Source: an uncultured Alphaproteobacteria bacterium (GTDB lineage: Bacteria > Pseudomonadota > Alphaproteobacteria > HIMB59 > GCA-002718135). Taken from it: DNA of 42,259 bases. The position numbers and the translations under genes are program-made. Positions 29,746-37,919 of the stretch are shown here, piece after piece (the stretch's first letter is position 1; each line of letters begins with the position of its first letter). The notes beneath the pieces are model-generated. The model was not told where the DNA came from and made no database searches. It saw only the letters and a program-made list of their open reading frames with translations. The stretch is taken from assembly GCA_902612825.1 (NCBI GenBank), contig CACMET010000013.1, forward strand, positions 1-42,259, given 5' to 3'.

Positions 29746-30204
29746 ATGAAAATTAATGAAATAAAATCATCTTTAACCTCAATAAAAAAAAATAAAAGAA
29801 GAGGTAGAGGATCTGGATCAGGTTTAGGAAAGACAGCTGGACGTGGAGTAAAAGGACAGAAATCACGATCTGGTGTTTCAATAAATGGTTTTGAAGGTGG
29901 TCAAATGCCAATTTATAGGAGACTTCCTAAAAGAGGATTCAAAAATCACTCTGCAATAAATATTCAGAATATTAATTTTAATACTATTAATAACTTGATA
30001 AAAAAATATAAGTTGAACCCTGATGAAATAAAAGAAGAAGATCTTTTTAAGAGAAAAATTTTTAAAAAATCAAAAGGATTATTGAAATTACTTAATGTGG
30101 GCAAATTAGAAGTTAAAACAAATATAGAAATATCCTATGCCTCTAAGAAAGCAATTAATGCTTTAGAAGAAATGGGTTGCAAAATAAATTTAATAAAAAA
30201 ATAA
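29746..30204 (+). CDS. rplO: 50S ribosomal protein L15
   Basis: L15 (uL15) is a late-assembly protein with a long basic extension. The 152-residue product has the [27 protein letters not shown]-terminal region and [20 protein letters not shown]; the C-terminal domain is more diverged and lysine-rich. It follows rpsE with a two-base gap and is directly followed by secY. Confidence 0.96.
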   Translation: MKINEIKSSLTSIKKNKRRGRGSGSGLGKTAGRGVKGQKSRSGVSINGFEGGQMPIYRRLPKRGFKNHSAINIQNINFNTINNLIKKYKLNPDEIKEEDLFKRKIFKKSKGLLKLLNVGKLEVKTNIEISYASKKAINALEEMGCKINLIKK

Positions 30205-31545
30205 ATGGCTACAGCAGCAGATAGATTAGCAAATAACTTAAATTTCGGTGCTTTAGGAAAAGCAACGGAACTAAGACAAAGACTTCTATTCACTCTTGGT
30301 GCTTTGATTATTTTCCGTCTAGGAACTTTTCTGCCAATTCCTGGTATAAATCCCTTAGCCCTGCAACAGTTTTTTGAACAACAATCATCAGGAATTCTTG
30401 GTATTTTCGATACTTTTTCTGGTGGAGCATTAGGTAGAATGGGTATTTTTGCATTAGGTGTAATGCCTTATATATCTTCTTCAATTATTATGACCTTAAT
30501 GCAATCTGCTATACCTTTTTTAAAATCATTAAAAGAACAGGGATCTAAAGGAAGAAGACAACTTCTTCAATATACAAGATATGCGACTGTTCTTATCGCA
30601 GCAATCCAAGGCTATGGTGTTTCAATTGGCTTGGAATCAATGCAAACAACGTACGGTAATATTGTATTTGAACCAGGTTTATTCTTTAGACTAACAACTG
30701 TGATTACGTTAGTTGGTGGAACAATATTTTTAATGTGGCTAGGTGAACAAATATCATCAAGAGGCGTTGGTAATGGTATTTCTTTAATTATTACAGCAGG
30801 CATTATAGCCAATCTACCAAGCGCATTTGTTAGCACACTACAATTGGGAAGAACTGGAGAATTAAGTATAGCTTTCATTTTAGGTATTTTAATCCTAATA
30901 CTACTTTTAATAATTTTTATAGTTTTTGTTGAAAAAGCTCAAAGAAGACTACCTGTTCAATATCCTAAAAGACAAGTTGGAAATAAGATTTATGGAGGTC
31001 AAAGTTCTCACCTACCTTTAAAAATAAATACTGCAGGAGTTATACCTGTTATTTTTGCATCCTCTATTCTTCTTTTACCTAACACTATGTCTGGATTTGG
31101 AGCTGGATCTTCTAGCGATCTATTTATATTAATTTCAAGTTACTTAGGAAGAGGTCAACCGTTGTATCTAGCACTCTACGCAGCAATGATCATTTTTTTT
31201 GGTTTTTTTTATACATCAATAGTTTTTAATCCAGATGAGCAAGCTGAAAATTTAAGAAAATACGGAGGCTTTATACCTGGTATAAGACCTGGTGAAAATA
31301 CTTCGAAATATATTGAGTTTGTTTTAGTAAGATTAACTACAATTGGGACAATTTATTTAACATTTGTTGCATTATTGCCTGAATTTCTCTTATCAAGAAC
31401 ATCAATACCCTTTTATCTTGGAGGTACTGCTCTACTAATTGTTGTAGTAGTAATGATAGATTTTATTACTCAAGTTCAATCACACCTATTTCAGCATCAA
31501 TATGAAGGATTGCTAAAAAAAACTAAACTAAAGGGAAGAAGATAG
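30205..31545 (+). CDS. secY: Preprotein translocase subunit SecY
   Basis: SecY forms the protein-conducting channel of the inner membrane with SecE and SecG. The 446-residue protein shows the family start region (NFGALGKATELRQRLLFTLGALIIFRLGTFLPIPGI), the GIFDTFSGGALGRMGIFALGVMPYISSSI plug and helix-2 region, and about ten hydrophobic segments. Cytoplasmic loop residues for SecA/ribosome docking are visible at RRLPVQYPKRQVG and FNPDEQAENLRKYGGFIPGIRPG. The ATG directly follows the rplO stop. Its partner secE is encoded 23 kb upstream in this same window. Confidence 0.98.
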   Translation: MATAADRLANNLNFGALGKATELRQRLLFTLGALIIFRLGTFLPIPGINPLALQQFFEQQSSGILGIFDTFSGGALGRMGIFALGVMPYISSSIIMTLMQSAIPFLKSLKEQGSKGRRQLLQYTRYATVLIAAIQGYGVSIGLESMQTTYGNIVFEPGLFFRLTTVITLVGGTIFLMWLGEQISSRGVGNGISLIITAGIIANLPSAFVSTLQLGRTGELSIAFILGILILILLLIIFIVFVEKAQRRLPVQYPKRQVGNKIYGGQSSHLPLKINTAGVIPVIFASSILLLPNTMSGFGAGSSSDLFILISSYLGRGQPLYLALYAAMIIFFGFFYTSIVFNPDEQAENLRKYGGFIPGIRPGENTSKYIEFVLVRLTTIGTIYLTFVALLPEFLLSRTSIPFYLGGTALLIVVVVMIDFITQVQSHLFQHQYEGLLKKTKLKGRR

Positions 31546-31546
31546 A

Positions 31547-32119
31547 TTGATTAATATTATATTCTTTGGTCCACCCGGAGCAGGGAAAGGAACTCAAGCT
31601 AAAATCATTTCTGAATATTTAAACTTATCACACCTCTCCACTGGAGAGATATTAAGAAAAAAAATTCTTGAAAAAGATAATTTAGCTATTGAATTAAAAA
31701 AGATAATGTCTTCTGGAAAATTAGTTTCAGATGATATTTTAAATTCTATAGTTTTTTCAAGATTAACTAATGAAAAGGATAAAGGCTTTATTCTTGATGG
31801 TTATCCAAGATCATTAGCACAAGCAAAATATTTAAATGATTGTTTGAAGAAAATTAATTACAAAATTGATTTTATTTTTAATATTCAAATAAATTTTAAT
31901 ATTCTTAAAGATAGAATTTTAAAACGTTCATCAGAAGAGAGCAGAGATGATGATAAGATAGATGTAATTGAAACAAGATATTCTGAATACTTAAACACTA
32001 CTGAAAAGGTAAGCCAGTTTTATAAAGAACAAAATCCAAATATTTTTTTTGACATTGATGGAAAATTAAAAATTTCACAAATAACTAAAGAAATTAAGGA
32101 AATTTTAAAAAAATCATGA
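31547..32119 (+). CDS. adk: Adenylate kinase, short (LID-less) type
   Basis: Adenylate kinase interconverts ATP + AMP and 2 ADP. The 190-residue product has the P-loop GPPGAGKGT (8-16), the LSTGEILR AMP-binding segment, the FILDGYPRS motif and a catalytic arginine region (ILKRSSEESRDDDKIDVIETR). The long zinc-binding or LID insert of the 214-residue form is missing, as is common in Alphaproteobacteria. No ATG fits; TTG at 31547, one base after the secY stop, gives the family N terminus and is chosen, with AAGGGAAG upstream as a possible ribosome-binding site. Position between secY and rpsM is classical. Confidence 0.95.
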   Translation: MINIIFFGPPGAGKGTQAKIISEYLNLSHLSTGEILRKKILEKDNLAIELKKIMSSGKLVSDDILNSIVFSRLTNEKDKGFILDGYPRSLAQAKYLNDCLKKINYKIDFIFNIQINFNILKDRILKRSSEESRDDDKIDVIETRYSEYLNTTEKVSQFYKEQNPNIFFDIDGKLKISQITKEIKEILKKS

Positions 32120-32148
32120 AAAACAGCCATAATTTTAAATATCTTTCC

Positions 32149-32178
32149 TTGACTAATTATATGATTTTCATGTATTCA
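32149..32178 (+). promoter_or_regulatory. Promoter candidate for rpsM-rpsK-rpoA-rplQ
   Basis: In the 87-base adk-rpsM gap, TTGACT (32149-32154) is followed after 18 bases by TATTCA (32173-32178), about 28 bases before the rpsM ATG. The -35 and its flank (CTTGACT) are identical to the rpsL promoter candidate. The -10 is a weak match, so this is tentative; the size of this gap in an otherwise gapless block supports a control function. Confidence 0.42.
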
Positions 32179-32206
32179 CCCTCATTCATTTTTTTTGGAT
32201 CTCATT

Positions 32207-32587
32207 ATGGCTAGAATTTCAGGTGTAAACATTCCTACAAACAAAAAAATAAATATAGCACTTACATATATATTTGGAATTGGAAACAAGATTGCATCAG
32301 ATATTTGTAAACACGCTTCAATAGATACTACAAAACGAGTTAGTGAATTAAATGAAGAAGAAGTAAATAAAATTCGTGATTTAATTGATAAAAATTATTC
32401 TGTTGAAGGAGATTTGAGAAGGAAAATTTCATTAGATATCAAAAGATTAAATGATTTAGGCTGTTATCGAGGGCTTCGTCATCGAAAAAAATTACCTGTC
32501 AGGGGCCAAAGAACGCATACTAATGCGAGAACAAGAAAAGGTAAAGCTGTAGCAATAGCTGGAAAGAAAAAAGTTACTAAAGGTTAA
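32207..32587 (+). CDS. rpsM: 30S ribosomal protein S13
   Basis: S13 (uS13) contacts the P-site tRNA and intersubunit bridges. ATG at 32207 gives the family N terminus [26 protein letters not shown] and 126 residues; an in-frame non-ATG codon four residues earlier is rejected. The [28 protein letters not shown] motif is intact. It begins the alpha-operon segment, with rpsK one base downstream. Confidence 0.97.
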   Translation: MARISGVNIPTNKKINIALTYIFGIGNKIASDICKHASIDTTKRVSELNEEEVNKIRDLIDKNYSVEGDLRRKISLDIKRLNDLGCYRGLRHRKKLPVRGQRTHTNARTRKGKAVAIAGKKKVTKG

Positions 32588-32588
32588 A

Positions 32589-32969
32589 ATGGTTGATAAA
32601 AAAAAATCAAAAGTAAAGAAAAAATTATCATCTGGAATTGCACATATTGTATCTTCATTCAATAACACAATAATTACTATAACTGATGATAAAGGTAACG
32701 CACTTGCCTGGTCATCATCTGGTCATAAAGGGTTTAAAGGTTCAAGGAAGTCTACTCCATACGCTGCTCAGATAGCTGCTGAAGATGTCGGTAACAAAGC
32801 TAAAGAATATGGTTTAAAAAATTTAAAAGTTGAAGTTTCTGGTCCAGGATCTGGAAGAGAGTCCGCTCTTAGATCTTTGCAATCAATTGGTTATGTTATA
32901 ACCTCAATTAAAGATGTTACCCCAATACCTCATAATGGTTGCAGACCAAGAAAAAGAAGAAGAGTTTAA
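32589..32969 (+). CDS. rpsK: 30S ribosomal protein S11
   Basis: S11 (uS11) is a platform protein near the Shine-Dalgarno helix. The 126-residue chain has the [22 protein letters not shown] core, [19 protein letters not shown] and the conserved C terminus [14 protein letters not shown]. The Asn-Gly site in PHNG is the position of isoaspartate modification in E. coli. It follows rpsM after one base. Confidence 0.98.
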   Translation: MVDKKKSKVKKKLSSGIAHIVSSFNNTIITITDDKGNALAWSSSGHKGFKGSRKSTPYAAQIAAEDVGNKAKEYGLKNLKVEVSGPGSGRESALRSLQSIGYVITSIKDVTPIPHNGCRPRKRRRV

Positions 32970-32983
32970 AAAGGAGCATTCAA

Positions 32984-34006
32984 GTGTTACAAAAAAATTG
33001 GAGTGAATTAATTAAACCGACAAAGATGGAAGTAAATGTAGAAGAAACAAATGGAAGAATTGGTAAACTTACTGCTGAACCACTAGAAAGAGGTTTTGGA
33101 TTAACTTTAGGTAACTCAATTAGAAGAATATTATTATCTTCTTTACAAGGAGCCGCAATAACTTCTATAAAAATAAAAGGAGTTGTTCATGAGTTTTCTA
33201 CAATTACAGGAGTTAAGGAAGATTTAACAGATATATTATTAAATTTAAAATCTATAGCAGTGAAAGTACACTCCCCAGGTTTAAAAAAAATGTATCTTAA
33301 ATCTTCAGGTTCTGGTGAATTAAGAGCTGGCAATTTTGAAACTGATTCTGAGACAGAAATAATGAATCCTGACCAATTAATCATGACACTTGACTCCAAT
33401 GCGGATATAGAAATTGAAGCTAATGTTGAGACTGGAAAGGGTTATGTTTCAGCTGAAGTTGCTGAAGATGAAAATAAAGTTATTGGGGAAATTAAATTAG
33501 ATGCAATGTTTAGCCCTGTTGTAAAAGCTTCATATAAAGTAGAAAATAGTAGAGTTGGTCAAGTAACAGATTTTGATAAGTTAGTTTTTGAAGTTGAAAC
33601 AAATGGAGCTATTTCTCCTGACGATGCTATTGCTCTTGCAGCAAGAATTTTACAAGACCAATTGCAGCCCTTTATTAACTTTGATGAACCAGAAGTACTA
33701 CCAGATAAATCACAAGCAGAAACATTGTCGTTTAACTCTAATTTGTTAAAAAAAGTAGAAGAATTAGAATTGTCCGTAAGATCTGCAAATTGTCTTAAAA
33801 ATGATAACATCATATATATAGGAGATTTAGTCCAGAAATCAGAATCAGAAATGCTTAGAACACCTAACTTTGGAAGAAAATCATTAAACGAAATAAAAGA
33901 GGTTCTTCAGCAAATGGAACTTAATCTTGGGATGTCTGTTCCTGATTGGCCTCCTGACAATATTGATGAACTTGCCAAAAAATATGAGGATCCTTTCAAC
34001 AAGTAG
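32984..34006 (+). CDS. rpoA: DNA-directed RNA polymerase subunit alpha
   Basis: The alpha dimer is the assembly platform of RNA polymerase and its C-terminal domain contacts UP elements and activators. GTG at 32984 lies 7 bases after a strong AAGGAG and gives [17 protein letters not shown], the family N terminus, and 340 residues. An earlier in-frame ATG inside rpsK is rejected. The N-terminal domain shows [19 protein letters not shown]; the C-terminal domain begins near [12 protein letters not shown], containing the arginine equivalent to E. coli R265, and ends with [12 protein letters not shown]. Confidence 0.98.
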   Translation: MLQKNWSELIKPTKMEVNVEETNGRIGKLTAEPLERGFGLTLGNSIRRILLSSLQGAAITSIKIKGVVHEFSTITGVKEDLTDILLNLKSIAVKVHSPGLKKMYLKSSGSGELRAGNFETDSETEIMNPDQLIMTLDSNADIEIEANVETGKGYVSAEVAEDENKVIGEIKLDAMFSPVVKASYKVENSRVGQVTDFDKLVFEVETNGAISPDDAIALAARILQDQLQPFINFDEPEVLPDKSQAETLSFNSNLLKKVEELELSVRSANCLKNDNIIYIGDLVQKSESEMLRTPNFGRKSLNEIKEVLQQMELNLGMSVPDWPPDNIDELAKKYEDPFNK

Positions 34007-34012
34007 ATGTAA

Positions 34013-34453
34013 ATGAAACATAATATTAAAAATAAAAAACTTAACAAAACATCTTCACACAGGAAAGCAATGTTCATGAATATGTCAAATGCACTTTTAA
34101 AACATGAACAAATAACAACTACTTTGGCAAAAGCAAAAGAACTTAGAAGATTTGTCGAAAAAATAATAACTCTTGGTAAAAAGGGTGATTTGTTATCAAG
34201 AAGAAAAGCTGTTTCTATTTTGCAAGATCAAAAGATGTCTAAAAAAGTTTTTGATATTTTAGCTGATAGATACAAAAACAGGAGTGGTGGATACTCTCGT
34301 ATTATAAAACTTGGGAATAGATTTGGTGATAATTCTCCAACTGCAGTTATCGAGCTTGTTGACAGAGATGAAAATGCAAAAGGACTAGATAGCGGACCGG
34401 TTATTGAAAAAAAATCTACGGAAGAAGAAGTAGAGCAACAACCGCAAATATAG
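34013..34453 (+). CDS. rplQ: 50S ribosomal protein L17
   Basis: L17 (bL17) lies near the tunnel exit. The 146-residue product has the family core HRKAMFMNMSNALLKHEQITTTLAKAKELRRFVEKIITLGKKGD and YSRIIKLGNRFGDNSPTAVIELVDRD. A Glu/Gln-rich tail (about 120-146) extends beyond the E. coli form. It closes the ribosomal block; crcB begins six bases after its stop with no terminator between. Confidence 0.97.
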   Translation: MKHNIKNKKLNKTSSHRKAMFMNMSNALLKHEQITTTLAKAKELRRFVEKIITLGKKGDLLSRRKAVSILQDQKMSKKVFDILADRYKNRSGGYSRIIKLGNRFGDNSPTAVIELVDRDENAKGLDSGPVIEKKSTEEEVEQQPQI

Positions 34454-34459
34454 AAGCTT

Positions 34460-34825
34460 TTGTTTAATATAATCCTTGTAGCTACAGGTGGAGCAACTGG
34501 AGCTGTTTTAAGATTTATTTTAACTAATCTAAGTAAATCTTTGTTTGCAACTAATATTTATGGAACACTTTCAGTGAATATTTTAGGATCTTTTTTAATT
34601 GGATATTTTATTACTTCCAATATTTTTAAGAATTTTTCAGAAGACTTTATTAGATTTTTTTTAATTATTGGTTTACTCGGATCTTTTACAACTTTTTCTG
34701 CTTTTTCATATGAAACACTCAGTTTAGTAATGGAAAAAAAAATCTTTGTGTCAATTATTTATATTTTCTTTTCAATATCGGTTTGTATTTTATCTGCTTA
34801 TTTAGGAATAGTAATAAATAAGTAA
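34460..34825 (+). CDS. crcB: Fluoride exporter CrcB/Fluc
   Basis: CrcB (Fluc) forms a dual-topology dimeric channel that exports fluoride. The 121-residue chain has four hydrophobic segments and the family motifs GGATGAVLRFILT (10-22), GTLSVNILGSFLIGYF (35-50, with the conserved Asn40) and GSFTTFSAFSYE (74-85) with the paired phenylalanines that line the fluoride path. A TTG start at 34460 fits the family N terminus; no ATG or good ribosome-binding site is seen. No fluoride riboswitch fits in the six bases upstream, so it probably relies on read-through from rplQ. Confidence 0.93.
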   Translation: MFNIILVATGGATGAVLRFILTNLSKSLFATNIYGTLSVNILGSFLIGYFITSNIFKNFSEDFIRFFLIIGLLGSFTTFSAFSYETLSLVMEKKIFVSIIYIFFSISVCILSAYLGIVINK

Positions 34826-34829
34826 CAAA

Positions 34830-35744
34830 TTGATAAAAATTATAAAAATTAAAGAAAATTATGAAGTTAGATTGGATAAGTATTTGAAAAATTTATACTC
34901 CTCTCTTACTCAAAGTTTTATTGAAAAAAATATAAGAAAAAAAAATATATTAATTAATAATCGTCGCACTACTTCAAATTATCTTGTTAAATTTAATGAT
35001 AATTTAAATATTTTAAACTTTCATGACCAATTATATAAAAATAGAATAATTTATAAGAAAAACATAAAAATTTCTAAAAAAGATTTATTAAAGTTTAATA
35101 AATCAATAATATTTCAAAATAGTGATTATCTTGTTTTAAACAAATGGGATGAGATTGCTACTCAAGGTGGTAGTAAAATTAATGTATCTATTGATCATAT
35201 AATTAAAACTATTAACCCAAATTATAGACTTGTACATAGACTAGATAAAGAAACTACAGGCTTACTTCTAATTGCTAAAAATTTAAAATACGCAAAATAT
35301 TTTTCAACACTCTTTAAACAGAAATATATTAAAAAGTTTTATATAGCTTTATGTGATGGAACGCCTAAAAATAAAACTTCGCAAGTAAACTTGAGTATAA
35401 CAAATAAAAAACTTAAAACTGAAAATAGTGTAACTAATTATAAACTACTTAACACAAAAAATGGTATTTCTCAGTTATTGTATAATCCTAAAACTGGTAA
35501 AACACATCAATTAAGAATTGTTTCAAAAAATCTTGGGTGTCCAATTATAGGCGATAAAAAATATAATGCTTTATCCAACTTAAGAAAAGAAAAATTAATG
35601 CTACATGCTTTTAGTTTAAAATTTACAATTAATAATAAGTTAGTGGAGTACGTCGCAGATTTACCCGATCACTTTATTACTTTTATTAAAAAAAATAATT
35701 TAACATTAACTAAAAATTTCCAAAATCATTTAGATTCTTTTTAA
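34830..35744 (+). CDS. rluC: Large-subunit pseudouridine synthase, RluC/RluD family
   Basis: This enzyme isomerises specific uridines of 23S rRNA to pseudouridine. The 304-residue protein has an N-terminal S4 RNA-binding domain (VRLDKYLKNLYSSLTQSFIEKNIRKKNILIN) and the RluA-type catalytic domain with HRLDKETTGLLLIAK, where D139 is the catalytic aspartate, and the GKTHQLRI motif. Overall order and the neighbouring crcB resemble alphaproteobacterial rluC loci, but RluD cannot be excluded. The TTG start lies four bases after crcB. The 3' end overlaps convergent lipB by 15 bases. Confidence 0.87.
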   Translation: MIKIIKIKENYEVRLDKYLKNLYSSLTQSFIEKNIRKKNILINNRRTTSNYLVKFNDNLNILNFHDQLYKNRIIYKKNIKISKKDLLKFNKSIIFQNSDYLVLNKWDEIATQGGSKINVSIDHIIKTINPNYRLVHRLDKETTGLLLIAKNLKYAKYFSTLFKQKYIKKFYIALCDGTPKNKTSQVNLSITNKKLKTENSVTNYKLLNTKNGISQLLYNPKTGKTHQLRIVSKNLGCPIIGDKKYNALSNLRKEKLMLHAFSLKFTINNKLVEYVADLPDHFITFIKKNNLTLTKNFQNHLDSF

Positions 35745-36377
35745 TTTATCTACAAATATATTTTTAAAACACTCATCAAACTCACTTTGATCCAATTTAA
35801 TACCCAATTCTTCCATTGAAGTATTTTCATATTCTTTTAAACCACATGAGTGAATATAATCATAATATCTAAGATCAGGATTAATATTGAAACTCATACC
35901 ATGATAAGTAATCCATTTTTTTACTCTAAGACCAATAGCACCAATTTTTTTCTCTTTGTCAAAAGCTATTTGATTATTTTTAATTACCCAAATACCCACT
36001 CTATCTTTAAATGCTCTAGCTTCAATATTGTAATTTTTTAAAAAGGTAATTAACGAATCTTCTATTATAGATATGAACTTTCGTATATCTTTTTTTTTAT
36101 TATTTAAATTTAACATAAAATAAACAATTCTTTGACCTGGACCATGGTATGTTGTTTTGCCTCCACGATTCGTTTTAATTACATCTATAATACTGGAGTT
36201 TAATACTTCTTCATTTTTAGCACTAGTTCCTTGAGTAAAAATATGATTATGAGATAAAAACCACAATAATTCCTTAGAAAGATTTTTATTTATATTTTCT
36301 ACTTTTGACTCCATAAACATGACTGCCTCATCATAATTTATTTCATTCTTAGATATTTTAACTTCAATCTCTTTCAT
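35730..36377 (-). CDS. lipB: Octanoyltransferase LipB
   Basis: LipB moves the octanoyl group from acyl carrier protein to lipoyl domains of 2-oxoacid dehydrogenases and GcvH, the first step of lipoate assembly. The 215-residue chain has the signature RGGKTTYHGPGQRIVYF (71-87), the catalytic lysine in KIGAIGLRV (K144) and the catalytic cysteine in HSCGL (C178), so it should be active. Its partner LipA is not in the window. It is convergent with and overlaps the preceding pseudouridine synthase by 15 bases, and is divergent from tRNA-Leu with 61 bases between. Confidence 0.96.
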   Translation of the reverse strand: MKEIEVKISKNEINYDEAVMFMESKVENINKNLSKELLWFLSHNHIFTQGTSAKNEEVLNSSIIDVIKTNRGGKTTYHGPGQRIVYFMLNLNNKKKDIRKFISIIEDSLITFLKNYNIEARAFKDRVGIWVIKNNQIAFDKEKKIGAIGLRVKKWITYHGMSFNINPDLRYYDYIHSCGLKEYENTSMEELGIKLDQSEFDECFKNIFVDKLKRI

Positions 36378-36395
36378 CTTGTTTATTTTACTTTA

Positions 36396-36424
36396 TTGAT
36401 AGTTAATATTCTATCTGATATTTA
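36396..36424 (+). promoter_or_regulatory. Promoter candidate for tRNA-Leu (and mgtE)
   Basis: TTGATA (36396-36401), 17 bases, TATTTA (36419-36424) in the lipB-tRNA-Leu gap would start transcription near 36431, about 8 bases before the tRNA. This is good sigma-70 geometry for a tRNA promoter. Because mgtE starts 6 bases after the tRNA, this would be the likely promoter of mgtE too. Confidence 0.55.
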
Positions 36425-36438
36425 ATTATACTATATAA

Positions 36439-36525
36439 GCGGCTGTGGCGGAATTGGTATACGCGCAGCGTTGAGGTCGCTGTGGGATTTATCCTGTGGA
36501 AGTTCAAGTCTTCTCAGCCGCACCA
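36439..36525 (+). tRNA. tRNA-Leu (anticodon GAG)
   Basis: Class II tRNA of 87 bases: acceptor GCGGCTG / CAGCCGC, anticodon stem CAGCG / CGCTG around loop TTGAGGT (anticodon GAG), a variable-arm helix GGAT / ATCC, T stem GGAAG / CTTCT with one G-T pair, discriminator A and encoded CCA. It would read CUC and CUU codons. Confidence 0.96.
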
Positions 36526-36531
36526 ATTTAT

Positions 36532-37896
36532 ATGGAAGAAATTATTAAAAAAGATCAGGATTCTTCAATTAAATCTGTTGAATTAGTAACTAATTATTTA
36601 GAAAATTATAAATATGATGACGTTCTATCTTATTTAAATGATATTCATAATGCAGATATTGCAGATATTCTTCAAAATTTAGACCCAGTTTTAAGATTAA
36701 GCCTTTTGAACATTATTGATAAGAATTTTGATCCTGAAATTTTAACTTATTTAAATGATAGTATTAGAGAGGAAATAATAGAAACCTTAGATATTAAACA
36801 ATTAGCTAATAATGCAAAAAGCTTAGATATAGATGATGCTGTCGATTTAGCTGAAGATTTAGAAGAAAAAGATCAGACTATATTCTTAGAAAATTTAGAT
36901 AAAGAAGAACGTACACTGGTTGAAGAAGGATTAAATTATCCTCAAGATTCTGCCGGAAGATTAATGCAAAGACAATTTGTTGCCGTTAATCAATCATGGA
37001 ATGTTGGTCAAGCAATTGATTATTTAAGAAACAACAAAGGGAAACTACCTGAAGATTTTTATGATATTTACTTAATCAATAACAATAAAGAAGCAAAAGG
37101 TGTAGTCCCATTAGGAAGATTAATGGGTTCAAAAAGAGAAATAGAATTAAATTCAATAACAAATAAAGATTTAAGATTAATTGATGTAAATACAGATCAA
37201 GAAGATGTAGCATTATTATTTAACAAATATGGATTAGTTAGTGCTCCAGTTATTAATAATCAAAAAAAAATTATTGGATCAATTACAGTTGATGATGTTG
37301 TAGAAGTTATAGAAGAAGAAAGAGAGGAAGATATTTTAAAGCTTGGAGGTGTAGATCATACAGATTTATACGAGTCAGTTATTACTACAACAAAATCAAG
37401 AATTTCATGGTTAATTGTAAATTTAATGACAGCGGTAGTAGCTTCTATAGTCATAGGTCTATTTGAAGCTGCTATAGAAAAAGTAGTAGCCTTAGCTATT
37501 TTAATGCCAATTGTAGCTTCAATGGGCGCCAATGCTGGCACTCAAACTTTAACAGTTGCAGTGCGGGCTATTGCAGTGAAAAAATTAACAGCTAGCAATG
37601 CTCTAAAAATTATAAGTAAAGAGACTCTCATTGGTGGTATAAATGGTATAATATTCGCTATTATAATATCTTTAATTTCTATTTATTGGTTTGATAATTT
37701 GCTTTTGGGTTTAATAATAGGTCTTGCCATGATACTAAATTTACTTATTGCTGGATTTTCAGGTATTGTAATTCCACTAATTTTAGATAAGTTGAAAATT
37801 GATCCTGCTTTAGCATCTGCAGTAATTTTGACTACAATAACAGATGTTTTTGGTTTTTTATCTTTTCTTGGATTAGCAACTTTATTTTTAATATAA
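36532..37896 (+). CDS. mgtE: Magnesium transporter MgtE
   Basis: MgtE is a gated Mg2+ channel of the inner membrane. From ATG at 36532 the product has 454 residues: an N-terminal superhelical Mg2+-sensing domain (about 1-140), a CBS pair (about 147-270) with PVINNQKKIIGSITVDDVVEVIEEE, a plug helix, and five hydrophobic segments from about 290 with the pore signature GANAGTQ (332-338). Upstream in-frame codons run into tRNA-Leu and are rejected. The ATG is only 6 bases from the tRNA CCA end, so after tRNA maturation the mRNA would have almost no 5' leader; there is no Mg2+ riboswitch. Confidence 0.95.
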   Translation: MEEIIKKDQDSSIKSVELVTNYLENYKYDDVLSYLNDIHNADIADILQNLDPVLRLSLLNIIDKNFDPEILTYLNDSIREEIIETLDIKQLANNAKSLDIDDAVDLAEDLEEKDQTIFLENLDKEERTLVEEGLNYPQDSAGRLMQRQFVAVNQSWNVGQAIDYLRNNKGKLPEDFYDIYLINNNKEAKGVVPLGRLMGSKREIELNSITNKDLRLIDVNTDQEDVALLFNKYGLVSAPVINNQKKIIGSITVDDVVEVIEEEREEDILKLGGVDHTDLYESVITTTKSRISWLIVNLMTAVVASIVIGLFEAAIEKVVALAILMPIVASMGANAGTQTLTVAVRAIAVKKLTASNALKIISKETLIGGINGIIFAIIISLISIYWFDNLLLGLIIGLAMILNLLIAGFSGIVIPLILDKLKIDPALASAVILTTITDVFGFLSFLGLATLFLI

Positions 37897-37919
37897 ACTG
37901 ACCTATTTAACTTGAAATA

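Noticed and set aside
34440..34465. Fluoride riboswitch before crcB
   Set aside because: Only six bases separate rplQ and crcB; there is no room for the aptamer and no pseudoknot-like sequence.
36378..36440. Mg2+-sensing riboswitch (M-box or mgtA-like) before mgtE
   Set aside because: The space is occupied by tRNA-Leu and a short promoter region; no such structure fits.
36496..36531. N-terminal extension of mgtE reading through the 3' half of tRNA-Leu
   Set aside because: It overlaps a well-formed tRNA; ATG at 36532 fits the family.
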